From assembly GCA_003389325.1 (NCBI GenBank), contig QQVE01000054.1, positions 124,001-188,000 on the forward strand: a stretch of DNA of 64,000 nt. Direction: 5' to 3'. The notes below the pieces were generated by a model that made no database searches, was not told where the DNA came from, and was given only the letters and a program-made list of their open reading frames with translations. Of this stretch, positions 8,174-16,821 are shown piece after piece (within the stretch, counting starts at the first letter, position 1; every line of letters begins with the position of its first letter). Made by a program: the position numbers and the translations under genes. The stretch comes from Planctomycetota bacterium (GTDB lineage Bacteria; Planctomycetota; Planctomycetia; Pirellulales; PALSA-1355).

Positions 8174-10738
8174 ATGGCGATGAATTCCCGAGCCCATGTG
8201 ATCGCCCTGGCCGGCCTGCTCGTGCTCGTTGCAGCGCCGGGCAAGCTCCGCGCCCAAGGGCAGGGGGAAGACGCGCAGGTGGACTTCGTTCGCGACGTGC
8301 AGCCGCTGCTGCGCCGCCATTGCTTCCGTTGTCACGGCCCGAAAGAGCAGGAGGGCTCGCTCGCGCTAAACCGTCGCGAGTCGACCTTGGGAACGGCGGA
8401 CTCCGGCGAGCCTATCGTCGTGGCGGGGCAGGCCGACGACAGTCTGCTGATCAAGCGGCTCACCGACGCGGAGTACGGCGACCTCATGCCGCTCGACGCC
8501 GAGCCCCTCTCGGACGCTGAGATCGGCACGCTGCGAAGCTGGATCGACCAGGGCGCAAGCTGGCCTGACGCCGTCGCAGAAGGGGAACACTGGGCCTATC
8601 GCCGCATCGAGCGCCCACCGGTCCCCCACGTCGAGAATGCTCCTGTACGCGCCACGCCGATCGATCACTTCGTGCTCCGCCGGCTGGGGGCGACCGGCCA
8701 GAGCCTGTCGCCTGAGGCCGACCGGCCGCGGTTGCTGCGCCGCGTTTCACTGGCACTAACGGGTTTGCCACCGACGCCCGATGAGGTCCAAGCCTTCATC
8801 GCCGATGCATCGCCGGATGCCTACGAGAAAGCCGTCGACCGCCTGCTGGCTTCGCCGGCTTACGGCGAGCGCTGGGCCGTGCCCTGGCTCGACCTGGCCC
8901 GCTATGCCGACAGCAACGGCTTTCAGGCAGACCAACTTCGCGACAACTGGGCCTTTCGCGACTGGGTGATTCGGGCCTTCAACGCCGACATGCCTTTCGA
9001 CGAGTTCGTCGTCGCACAAATCGCCGGCGACCTGCTGCCCGACGCGACGATTGACCAGCGGATCGCCACCGGCTTTCACCGCATGACGCCGTGCAACGTC
9101 GAGGCGGGCGTGCACCCGGAGGCCAACCGCCACAATCAGATCGTCGACCGCGTGAATACGACGGCCACCGTGTTTCTGGGCACGACGCTGGAATGTGCCC
9201 AATGCCACGATCACAAGTACGATCCGTTTACGCAGCAAGACTACTACCGGCTGTTCGCGTACTTCAACAACACGCCACTGGAAGTAGAGAATCGTGCGGG
9301 CGTCACGTGGGACTTCTACGGTCCCAGGATGGAGCTTCCTCAGAACGAGATGACGCGACAAGAGCTCGAAGCGGCCCGCCAGCGTCTGGCCGCGCTCGAG
9401 TCGCGCCGTGCCATTGCGGCCGAGCGATCGGAGCCCGACTTCGAACAGTGGTTGGCCGCGCGGAACGCCGACGACGATGCAAACGAGGGGAGCGACGGTC
9501 AAGCCGCCGGACAAGCGACTGGCGAGTCCAAGTTGACGAAGCCGCAGCGCAAGAAGCTGCGGGCGCAGTTCGACAAGCAAGATCCGAAATTGAAGCAGCT
9601 TGACCGTCAGCTTGCCCGGGCTCGGCGAGAACTCAAGACGCTCGAGCCGGACACGACGCTGGTGATGGTCGAGATGGACCAACCGCGCGAGACATTCGTG
9701 CTCACCCGGGGCGACTACGAGAGTCCGGCTGAACGGGTGCAGCCTGGCACGCCCGCGGTGCTCCCCGAGCTCCACCGTGTCGAGTCTACCGATGATCGAC
9801 TGGAGTTGGCCCGCTGGCTGACGTCGCGCGAGAATCCGCTATTGGCCCGAGTGACCGTGAATCGATGGTGGGGCAGGCTGTTCGGTCATCCGCTGGTAGC
9901 CACGCCGGAAGACTTTGGCTCGCAGGGCGAAGCTCCCAGCCACCCCGAACTGCTCGACTGGCTCGCCGCCGAGTTGATCGACTCGGGCTGGTCGATGAAA
10001 CACGCACACAAGCAAATCGTGATGTCGGCCACGTTCAAGCAGAGTGCGAAGGCCACGCCGCAGATCCTGGCCGCCGATCCGCACAATCGGCTGCTGGCGC
10101 GCGGCCCGCGTTTCCGCCTGCCCGCCGAGGCCGTACGCGACAACGCACTGGCCGTCAGCGGCCTGCTGTCGCGCCGGATGTACGGTCCGCCGATCATGCC
10201 CTATCAGCCCGACAACCTGTGGCGGAGCGTGGGCCGCAACCAACCGACATGGAAAGCCGCCGAGGACGAGGACCGCTTCCGCCGCGGCGTCTACGTTGTG
10301 TGCAAGCGTGCGGCCCCTTATCCCAGCTTCATCAACTTCGACGCTCCGGACCGCGGTAGTTGCACGGTCAATCGCCCCCGCAGCAACACGCCCCTACAGG
10401 CGTTGACGCTGCTGAACGATCCGGCCTACGCCGAGATGGCCCTGGCGCTGGCCGATCGAGTGCTGAGCGAATCGCCGGGGGCGAGCGACGCGGGGCGGCT
10501 CGACTACGCGGTGCGCGTGGTGCTGGCCCGCAGCGGCACGCCGCGCGAGCTCGAATTGCTCACCGGATTGCTCGCAGCCGAGCGTGAGCTGCTGGCCAAG
10601 AATCCCAAGCTCGCAGCCGCGCGAACCAAGCCGCGCACCGCGGCGCTGCAATTGCAAACACGGGACAAGCAGGAGTTGGCTGTCTGGTTTGCCGTGGCCA
10701 ACGCACTGTTGAATCTTGACGAGACCATGACGCAGTAG
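8174..10738 (+). CDS. second PSCyt1/DUF1549/DUF1553 cytochrome c-like exported protein
   Basis: I chose the ATG at 8174 (854 aa) because it places the signal peptide (AHVIALAGLLVLVAAPGKLRA) at the N-terminus; an upstream TTG at 8096 would add 26 residues with no signal character. CFRCH at 50-54 is the PSCyt1 heme site, and CAQCH at 341-345 sits within DUF1549 (DHKYDPFTQQDYYRLF). A charged, Lys/Arg/Glu/Gln-rich linker (about 390-500) separates it from DUF1553 (NRWWGRLFGHPLV, HPELLDWLAAELI). It is a diverged paralogue of the protein at 4248 with the same order of domains. The next gene begins 8 bases downstream, giving a second PSCyt1-DUF1501 pair in the same direction. Confidence 0.95.
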   Translation: MAMNSRAHVIALAGLLVLVAAPGKLRAQGQGEDAQVDFVRDVQPLLRRHCFRCHGPKEQEGSLALNRRESTLGTADSGEPIVVAGQADDSLLIKRLTDAEYGDLMPLDAEPLSDAEIGTLRSWIDQGASWPDAVAEGEHWAYRRIERPPVPHVENAPVRATPIDHFVLRRLGATGQSLSPEADRPRLLRRVSLALTGLPPTPDEVQAFIADASPDAYEKAVDRLLASPAYGERWAVPWLDLARYADSNGFQADQLRDNWAFRDWVIRAFNADMPFDEFVVAQIAGDLLPDATIDQRIATGFHRMTPCNVEAGVHPEANRHNQIVDRVNTTATVFLGTTLECAQCHDHKYDPFTQQDYYRLFAYFNNTPLEVENRAGVTWDFYGPRMELPQNEMTRQELEAARQRLAALESRRAIAAERSEPDFEQWLAARNADDDANEGSDGQAAGQATGESKLTKPQRKKLRAQFDKQDPKLKQLDRQLARARRELKTLEPDTTLVMVEMDQPRETFVLTRGDYESPAERVQPGTPAVLPELHRVESTDDRLELARWLTSRENPLLARVTVNRWWGRLFGHPLVATPEDFGSQGEAPSHPELLDWLAAELIDSGWSMKHAHKQIVMSATFKQSAKATPQILAADPHNRLLARGPRFRLPAEAVRDNALAVSGLLSRRMYGPPIMPYQPDNLWRSVGRNQPTWKAAEDEDRFRRGVYVVCKRAAPYPSFINFDAPDRGSCTVNRPRSNTPLQALTLLNDPAYAEMALALADRVLSESPGASDAGRLDYAVRVVLARSGTPRELELLTGLLAAERELLAKNPKLAAARTKPRTAALQLQTRDKQELAVWFAVANALLNLDETMTQ

Positions 10739-10746
10739 CCGAAACG

Positions 10747-12198
10747 ATGGATCACGCCGAGCAACGTTCGCTGTCCCAACGCATTGGCCGCCGAGCCTTG
10801 TTTCAAAAGGTCGGCTTCGGCCTGGGCGCCTTTGCGCTGGGCGAATTGCTGGGGCAGGACGATGCCGTTGCGGCCAGCGGCACTCCGCTCGCCTCGAAGC
10901 GACCGCATTTCGAGCCCCGTGCCAAGAGCGTTATCTACATTCATCTGGTCGGTGCCCCGTCGCACCTCGACCTGTTCGACCTGAAACCCGAATTGCAAAA
11001 GCGCAGCGGCGAGGACTGCCCGCGCGAGCTGTTCGAGGCCGGCAAGTTCGCCTTCGTTCGCGAGCTGCCCACGATGCTGGGGACGCCCAACGACAAGCAG
11101 TTTCGCTTTTCGCCCAGTGGCCGGTCGGGATTGCCGCTTTCGAACCTGCTGCCGAACCTGCAGTCGGTGGCAGATCACATTACGCTGATCAAGACACTGC
11201 ACACCGACGAGTTCAATCACGCCCCGGCGCAGATGTTCATGCTCTCCGGCTTCGGACGCTTCGGCCGGCCGTCGATCGGTTCGTGGGTCAACTACGGGCT
11301 GGGCACGCCGAACCAGAACCTGCCCGGCTTCGTGGTGCTGATCACCGGCAACGTGCTGGGGGCCGGCAGCCCGGCCTGGGGCAGCGGCTTTCTGCCGACC
11401 GTCTACCAGGGCGTCGAGTTTCGCAGCCAGGGTGATCCCGTGCTGTTTCTCTCGAATCCGCCCGGCGTGGGCATTCAATCGCGCAAGCGGATCATCGACA
11501 CGGTCAACGCACTCAACGAAGCGGAATTGGCCAACGTGGGCGATCCGGAGATTGCCACGCGGATCGAACAGTATGAATTGGCCTACCGCATGCAGACCAG
11601 CGTGCCGGACTTGATGGACATCTCGGTGGAGCCTGAGTCGATTCACGAGATGTACGGCACGAAGCCCGGCGCTACCAGCTTTGCCAACAACTGCCTGCTG
11701 GCCCGGCGGCTGGTGGAGCGCGGCGTGCGGTTCGTGCAACTCTTCGACCAGGGCTGGGATACCCACAACAGCGTCTTCACGGGCCTTGCGCGGAAAACCA
11801 AGCAGGTCGACCAGCCCATCGCGGCGCTGATTCGCGACCTGCACCAGCGAGGCCTGTTAGATGAGACGCTAGTCGTGTGGTCCGCAGAGTTCGGCCGCAC
11901 GCCTTTTGCCCAGGGCACCAACGGCACCGGCCAAGAAACTAAGGCCGGCCGCGACCACCACAAGGATGCTTTCGCTGTGTGGGTGGCCGGTGGCGGAACC
12001 AAGGGCGGCACCAGCTATGGTGAAACCGACGAACTTGGCTTCCACATCGCCGAGAATCCCGTCCACGTCCACGATTTCAACGCCACGTTGCTCCATCTGC
12101 TGGGCATCAACCACGAGCGACTGACCTTCCGCTACCAGGGCCGGCAGTTCCGGCTCACCGACGTGGAAGGCCGCGTCATCCATGACATTGTCGCTTAG
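10747..12198 (+). CDS. second DUF1501 family exported protein
   Basis: This 483-aa protein has a Tat-like signal (GRRALFQKVGFGLGAFALGELLG) and the DUF1501 motifs VGAPSHLDLFDLKPE, GRPSIGSWVNYGLG, FDQGWDTHN, SAEFGRTPFAQG and GRDHHKDAF. It has the usual family length. The spacing of 8 bases after the PSCyt1 stop argues for translational coupling. It differs from the first paralogue by an insertion around residue 395 (NGTGQETKAGRDHH). The reaction is unknown; the protein should act in the periplasm with its cytochrome-like partner. Confidence 0.94.
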   Translation: MDHAEQRSLSQRIGRRALFQKVGFGLGAFALGELLGQDDAVAASGTPLASKRPHFEPRAKSVIYIHLVGAPSHLDLFDLKPELQKRSGEDCPRELFEAGKFAFVRELPTMLGTPNDKQFRFSPSGRSGLPLSNLLPNLQSVADHITLIKTLHTDEFNHAPAQMFMLSGFGRFGRPSIGSWVNYGLGTPNQNLPGFVVLITGNVLGAGSPAWGSGFLPTVYQGVEFRSQGDPVLFLSNPPGVGIQSRKRIIDTVNALNEAELANVGDPEIATRIEQYELAYRMQTSVPDLMDISVEPESIHEMYGTKPGATSFANNCLLARRLVERGVRFVQLFDQGWDTHNSVFTGLARKTKQVDQPIAALIRDLHQRGLLDETLVVWSAEFGRTPFAQGTNGTGQETKAGRDHHKDAFAVWVAGGGTKGGTSYGETDELGFHIAENPVHVHDFNATLLHLLGINHERLTFRYQGRQFRLTDVEGRVIHDIVA

Positions 12199-12223
12199 CC
12201 AACCCACCGACAAGGATCCCGCC

Positions 12224-13594
12224 ATGCCCGAAGGCAAAGCCGGCCATCGCTCGCGCCCACGATTGCTGACCCGTCGCGGATTCGTGCAGACCGCCGCCGC
12301 CTCGACGTTGGGAACGTTCGCGGCACCCGCGCTCTTGTCGGCGCGAGGCACGGGCGACAAGCTCAACATCGCGATCATCGGTAGCGGCGGACGGGGCGCC
12401 AGCAACATGCGTTCGGTCGCCGGCGAGAACATCGTCGCCCTGTGCGACGTCAACGCCGCTAACCTGGACCGCGCAGCCGAGCAGCACGCCAAGGCCAAGC
12501 GGTTTGCTGATTTCCGCCAGCTCTACGATCACGCGAACGATTTCGATGCCGTGGTCGTCAGCACGTGCGAACACACCCATGCCTTTGCCACGTTGCCCGC
12601 CCTGCAACTGGGCAAGCATGTCTACTGCGAAAAGCCGCTTACCCACAGTGTGTGGGAAGCCCGCGTCATCCGCGAAGCGGCGAACGAGGCGAAGGTGGCC
12701 ACGCAAATGGGAACGCAAATCCACGCGGGGGACAACTACCGCCGCGTGGTCGAACTCGTGCAAAGCGGGGCCATCGGGCCGGTGCGCGAAGCGCACGTGT
12801 GGGTCTCCCGCGCTTGGGGCTGGCACCCCACTGCCGAACAAGCCCGGCAAGCGAGCGACATCGTCGTGACGCTCAACCGCCCCGCGGGATCCGAGCCCGT
12901 GCCCCCTGGACTCGACTGGGACTTGTGGCTGGGCCCCGCGCCCGAGCGTCCGTTCCACGGCGTTTACTTCCCGGGCCCGAAGTGGTACCGCTGGTGGGAT
13001 TTCGGTAACGGCACGATGTCCGACCTGGGAAGCCATTGGATCGACCTGCCGTTCTGGGCGCTCGATCTCAAAGCTCCGTTGTCGATCGACGCCAGCGGCC
13101 CCACGGCGCACGCGGAAATCGCCCCCGCGTCGATGCAAGTGACATATGAATACGGTCCGCGCGGCCAGCAGCCGCCCGTGAAGCTCAGTTGGTACCAGGG
13201 CACGCACAAGCCGCAGATCTGGCATGACAAAGGCATCCCGCAGTGGGGCAACGGCGTGCTGTTCGTGGGCGACGACGGCATGCTGCTTTCCGACTACGGC
13301 AAACACGTCCTGCTGCCGGAAGACAAGTATCGCGACTTCGAGCCGCCCGAGCCGTCGATTCCCACCTCGCTGGGACACCATGCCGAATGGCTGCACGCCT
13401 GTAAGACGGGCGCACCGACAACCTGCAACTTCGAATACGCGGGCTGGCTCACCGAAGCCAATCACCTGGGCAACGTGGCCTTCCGGGCCGGGCAGCGACT
13501 CGAATGGGACGCCGAGAACATGCGGGCCAAGAACACAACGGCTGCCGAACCGTTTATTCGCCGCGAGTACCGCGAGGGCTGGAAGCTCGTCTAA
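12224..13594 (+). CDS. Tat-exported Gfo/Idh/MocA family oxidoreductase
   Basis: The ATG at 12224 (456 aa) is preceded by AAGGA with a 7-base spacer; a start at 12182 would overlap the previous gene. LTRRGFVQTAAASTLGTFAAPALLSARG is a twin-arginine signal, so the enzyme folds with its NAD(P) cofactor before export. The Rossmann motif NIAIIGSGGRGASN follows at about residue 50, and EKPLTHSVWEAR carries the family Glu-Lys-Pro catalytic lysine. The C-terminal domain (DLGSHWIDLPFW, LGHHAEWLHACKTG) is the usual substrate-binding half. Such enzymes oxidise or reduce sugars and inositols. Its position behind two PSCyt1-DUF1501 pairs suggests an exported carbohydrate-degradation operon; the substrate cannot be read from sequence. 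Confidence 0.93.
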   Translation: MPEGKAGHRSRPRLLTRRGFVQTAAASTLGTFAAPALLSARGTGDKLNIAIIGSGGRGASNMRSVAGENIVALCDVNAANLDRAAEQHAKAKRFADFRQLYDHANDFDAVVVSTCEHTHAFATLPALQLGKHVYCEKPLTHSVWEARVIREAANEAKVATQMGTQIHAGDNYRRVVELVQSGAIGPVREAHVWVSRAWGWHPTAEQARQASDIVVTLNRPAGSEPVPPGLDWDLWLGPAPERPFHGVYFPGPKWYRWWDFGNGTMSDLGSHWIDLPFWALDLKAPLSIDASGPTAHAEIAPASMQVTYEYGPRGQQPPVKLSWYQGTHKPQIWHDKGIPQWGNGVLFVGDDGMLLSDYGKHVLLPEDKYRDFEPPEPSIPTSLGHHAEWLHACKTGAPTTCNFEYAGWLTEANHLGNVAFRAGQRLEWDAENMRAKNTTAAEPFIRREYREGWKLV

Positions 13595-13618
13595 CCACAG
13601 CGGCTCCCACCGCTATGC

Positions 13619-15199
13619 CTACGGCTCGAACCGCGCGATCACCGCACATCCGCACGAGTCGCTCCACACGTTGACGCACGTGCGGGCCATGTCCAAGATG
13701 CGGTCGACGGCGATGATCAAGCCCTGCGATTCGGTCGGCAGTCCCACGGCCTGCAGGATGATCACCATCATCACCAGGCCCGCATGCGGGATGCCCGCGG
13801 CGCCGATGCTGGCCAGTAGCGCGGTAAAGGCCACGATGATCTGCTGCGAGACAGACAGATCGACCCCCGGCGTGAGGTTGGCAATGAACAGCACGGCCAC
13901 CACTTCGTAGAGCGCCGTGCCGTCCATGTTGATCGTGGCTCCCAGGGGCAGCACGAACGAGCTGATGCGGTTGCTGACGCCGGCCCGCTCCTCGACGCTG
14001 GCCAAGGTCAAGGGCAGCGTCGCATTGCTCGAAGCCGAGCTGAAAGCGGTCAGCAGAGCGGGGCTCATTGCCTGGGCGAACTGCCTGGGGCTGCGCTTGG
14101 CCACGAACTTCAAGATCAGCGGCAACGTTACCAGGGCATGAAAGGCCAGGGCGCAGGCCACGGTGAGCATGTAGAAGCCAAGCTTGCCGAAAATGCTCAA
14201 CCCCTGCGTGGCCACGGCAAACAGCATCAGGCACAATACGCCTACCGGCGCCAGCTTGATAATCGCCATGGTCATCTTCATCATCACCTCGAACCCTGCG
14301 CCGGCAATGTCGCGGATCGTGTCGGCGGTCTTCCCGCCGACGGTGATGGCAAAAATGGCGAAAGCCAGACTGTAGGCGATAATGCCCAGGAACTGCCCTT
14401 CGGACACCGCTTCGACCGGGTTGGGCGGAATCATGTTCTCGATCTGCTCGAACAGCACCGTCGAGAGCTTCTTGCCCTGTTCCCGCGGCGCCTCCGCGGC
14501 AGCCGGGTTGGCGTTGTCGTCCGCGCCGGGACGAATGATGTTGACCATCAGCAGACCGGTGGTGATGGCCAGCATGCTCGTGACGATGTAGTACGTGATC
14601 GTACGGCCGAACATGCGTCCCAGGGCGTCCGCGGTGCCCATGCCCATCACGCCGGTGGTGATCGAGAAGATGATCAGCGGCACCGACACCATCTTGAGCA
14701 ACCGCAGAAACAGATCGCCGACCATCTTGAAGCCGTCGGCCGCGATTCGCGCTGTCGAGCGTCCGTAGCGAAGAAACAGGACGTAGGCCTCCGGATCCGC
14801 ACTCTTCAACTCGCCCAGGTCCGGCTCGATGAGCTCGCTCGGCGGCTCGGCGCCGGGAGGTAACTCGGGCCAGCGACCGGCTTCGGCGAGCCTCTGGCCG
14901 GCGGGCCTCTTTTCGAGCTCCTCGTCCAACACGCCCACAAACACCCGCCGTACGACAGGCTGCCCGTCGCGTTGCTCGACGATCTGCATCAGGATGCGTT
15001 CGGGACAATCCATCGACCAAAACGTGCCGCCTTCAAGCTTGACCGGCGCCGAAAAGCCGTAGGGCTGCACCTCGCCGGCCGGAAAGTCGACCGCCTCGGG
15101 AAGCTCGCGCCGGCCGGCCGTGAGATTCAACATCAGCCCGACGAGCGAGCCGATGACCATCGCAATCAAGATCTGCCAGTGCAGGGCCAGGCGGAACAT
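13619..15199 (-). CDS. dicarboxylate/amino acid:cation symporter (GltP/DctA family)
   Basis: The ATG at 15199 (526 aa) has GGAGAAG just upstream on the minus strand; a TTG at 15256 is a poorer alternative. Family signatures include FLRLLKMVSVPLIIFSITTG, the serine-rich SSASSNATLPLTLAS re-entrant loop and NMDGTALYEV, which carry the cation and substrate sites. The family moves glutamate, aspartate or C4-dicarboxylates inward with Na+ or H+. Oddly, about 120 residues (30-150), rich in Glu, Pro and Arg, lie between membrane helix 1 and the helix starting at about 157, where typical homologues have a short loop. The stop faces the oxidoreductase gene convergently. Substrate choice is open. Confidence 0.9.
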   Translation of the reverse strand: MFRLALHWQILIAMVIGSLVGLMLNLTAGRRELPEAVDFPAGEVQPYGFSAPVKLEGGTFWSMDCPERILMQIVEQRDGQPVVRRVFVGVLDEELEKRPAGQRLAEAGRWPELPPGAEPPSELIEPDLGELKSADPEAYVLFLRYGRSTARIAADGFKMVGDLFLRLLKMVSVPLIIFSITTGVMGMGTADALGRMFGRTITYYIVTSMLAITTGLLMVNIIRPGADDNANPAAAEAPREQGKKLSTVLFEQIENMIPPNPVEAVSEGQFLGIIAYSLAFAIFAITVGGKTADTIRDIAGAGFEVMMKMTMAIIKLAPVGVLCLMLFAVATQGLSIFGKLGFYMLTVACALAFHALVTLPLILKFVAKRSPRQFAQAMSPALLTAFSSASSNATLPLTLASVEERAGVSNRISSFVLPLGATINMDGTALYEVVAVLFIANLTPGVDLSVSQQIIVAFTALLASIGAAGIPHAGLVMMVIILQAVGLPTESQGLIIAVDRILDMARTCVNVWSDSCGCAVIARFEP

Positions 15200-15420
15200 C
15201 AACTTCTCCGAGACGAACAGGGGGCGCCGGCGGGACAATTGGCCGGATTCTACCAACTAAGTTCCGCTGCCGAAGGGGAGGGGTGGCAGGATTTTGGGCA
15301 GCGCGTCGCAGAAAGAAACTCCGTGTCAGGACGTCAATATCGCCCGGCGACGAACGAATACACGGCGTATTGACGACAAACCAGGCTCGCCACGCGCGAG
15401 TCGCCCTTTGTGGAGGACGC

Positions 15421-15717
15421 ATGGACATGGCAGAGGTCTTCTTGCATCACCCGTGGCTGCTCGCTTGTCTCTTGGTCGCCGCGGTCATCGTATCCTGCGT
15501 GGCCCTCGTGTTCATTACCGAGTATCTGGCCAAGACGCGGCAATCGGACAATGACGCCGCGCTGAAACAGGACATGCTCAACCGCGGGCTGACGGCCGCC
15601 GACATCAGGACCGTGCTGGAAGCCAACAGCAGCGGCTCGAGCAACCGCCGCGCCGAGCCCGTGCGATTTGGATTGGGCAAGTTCCAGTTCGAGGTCGGAG
15701 CGTCGAAGAAGGCCTAG
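15421..15717 (+). CDS. small single-span membrane protein, unknown function
   Basis: I do not recognise this 98-aa protein. Start at the ATG at 15421, with GGAGG four bases upstream; the ATG at 15427 has better spacing and would shorten it by two residues. Residues 9-33 form one membrane helix (PWLLACLLVAAVIVSCVALV), followed by a charged soluble region with KQDMLNRGLTAADIRTVLE, which looks like a helix-turn-helix-sized helical hairpin. It is divergent from the symporter and convergent with the next gene. A very similar layout (one helix plus a short amphipathic cytosolic part) occurs in many planctomycete small membrane proteins. Confidence 0.7.
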   Translation: MDMAEVFLHHPWLLACLLVAAVIVSCVALVFITEYLAKTRQSDNDAALKQDMLNRGLTAADIRTVLEANSSGSSNRRAEPVRFGLGKFQFEVGASKKA

Positions 15718-15741
15718 CCGGCGACTCGGCCCATGCTTTGC

Positions 15742-16575
15742 CTAGTAGCGCACGCGCAAGATCGGCCGCAGCAGCAAGGCTGCCACGATTGAGCCCAGCA
15801 CGAACGTCAGCCACCAGGGGACGTCGAGGCCAAACAGCGGCGTTTGCCGCGGTGCATGCTGCACCTCGATGCCGCGCACGGGGCCGGCCGCGGGCAACGC
15901 CGGTTCGGCCGGGTAAAGCAAGCGATCGACGATCCCCCGTCCCGGCCGCCGGACGCCGACGGCGGATAACGCGACGTCGTCACCGGACACGTCCAGCCGC
16001 TTCTCGATCGTCTGGCCATCGATCTGCCACGCGAGCACCGCCGGTGTGGACCCCAGGGGCCGTACGCGCCAGTAAACCGCGTGTTCCGTGGCGTCCCTCA
16101 ACGCCGGCGTCTCGACCTTTACCTGTGGCGACGACTTCAGAGCAACGCGCTGGTGGTCGGACCAGGCTTCGGGCGCCAATTCCAGCTTGACGATCGTCGA
16201 TTCGCCGCCGGCCAGCGGTTGGTGCTCGTAGCGCATCGCGAGCTGCACGAGTAGGAGCGTGAAAGGGATGAGCATCAATAACATCGGCGGCAGCGAATAC
16301 GACAGTCGCAGTCCCGTGTAGCGGAGTAGCTGCGCGAAGCTGGCGAAGATCGCTCGCGGATCGTGGCCGAACAGATTGATGGCCAGCACCTGGGCCCGGC
16401 TGCGATCTACGGCCGCCTTGATCGCCCGCTGGTTGGACGAAACGCGGAATACGACCGCCATCGCCACGCCGGCCACCGCCGAAAGCAACAGCAAGGTTGC
16501 GAGCGGGGAAAGCCGCTGGCACCAACCGAATACCCAGTCGGCGGCACGTGTGAGAGTGAGGTTGAACGTATCCAT
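15742..16575 (-). CDS. three-span membrane protein, unknown function
   Basis: The product is 277 aa from the ATG at 16575, ten bases after the stop of the 65-aa gene, so it ends the minus-strand operon that begins at 24786. Hydrophobic helices are at about 24-45, 94-115 and 255-272. Between the first two lies a charged helical stretch (SSNQRAIKAAVDRSRAQVLA); between the last two is an extracytoplasmic beta-rich domain of about 130 residues. The helix / charged hairpin / helix layout of the first 115 residues is loosely like DUF106/Oxa1-superfamily proteins, but I cannot support that call. The conserved position in a phosphodiesterase operon suggests a role at the cell envelope. Confidence 0.75.
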   Translation of the reverse strand: MDTFNLTLTRAADWVFGWCQRLSPLATLLLLSAVAGVAMAVVFRVSSNQRAIKAAVDRSRAQVLAINLFGHDPRAIFASFAQLLRYTGLRLSYSLPPMLLMLIPFTLLLVQLAMRYEHQPLAGGESTIVKLELAPEAWSDHQRVALKSSPQVKVETPALRDATEHAVYWRVRPLGSTPAVLAWQIDGQTIEKRLDVSGDDVALSAVGVRRPGRGIVDRLLYPAEPALPAAGPVRGIEVQHAPRQTPLFGLDVPWWLTFVLGSIVAALLLRPILRVRY

Positions 16576-16585
16576 GGGGGCAGAG

Positions 16586-16783
16586 CTATTCGATATAGCC
16601 CAATCCGCGCAGTTGCTGCTCGACCTCGCCCTCATCGAGTTTCTCCCGAGACGCGGCCGTTTCGCGCTCGCAAAGGTGGACAACGAACTCGTCGGTCGAG
16701 GCGTATCCGCGCGCGGCGGCCAGTTCGGCCAGCCGGTCGTAAAGCGATTTGTCGATGGCAATCTTCTTGGTCGAACCAAACAT
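16586..16783 (-). CDS. 65-aa putative ribbon-helix-helix-like protein
   Basis: Start at the ATG at 16783, 38 bases after the stop of the phosphodiesterase gene. The sequence begins with a short strand (KKIAIDKSLY) followed by two amphipathic helices (DRLAELAAARGYASTDEFVVHL), the order expected for a ribbon-helix-helix DNA-binding fold, then a charged C-terminal tail ending QLRGLGYIE. It could be a small regulator or an adaptor protein. The fold is an inference from the strand-helix-helix pattern alone. Confidence 0.65.
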   Translation of the reverse strand: MFGSTKKIAIDKSLYDRLAELAAARGYASTDEFVVHLCERETAASREKLDEGEVEQQLRGLGYIE

Positions 16784-16821
16784 AATCGATGGCTCCAGGG
16801 CCAGAGTCCCGCAATAAAACG

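Noticed and set aside
13554..15020. Long minus-strand reading frame overlapping the symporter gene in another frame
   Set aside because: It has extreme Arg/Gly/Ala content without family motifs and lies inside the GltP-type gene, whose motifs are clear.
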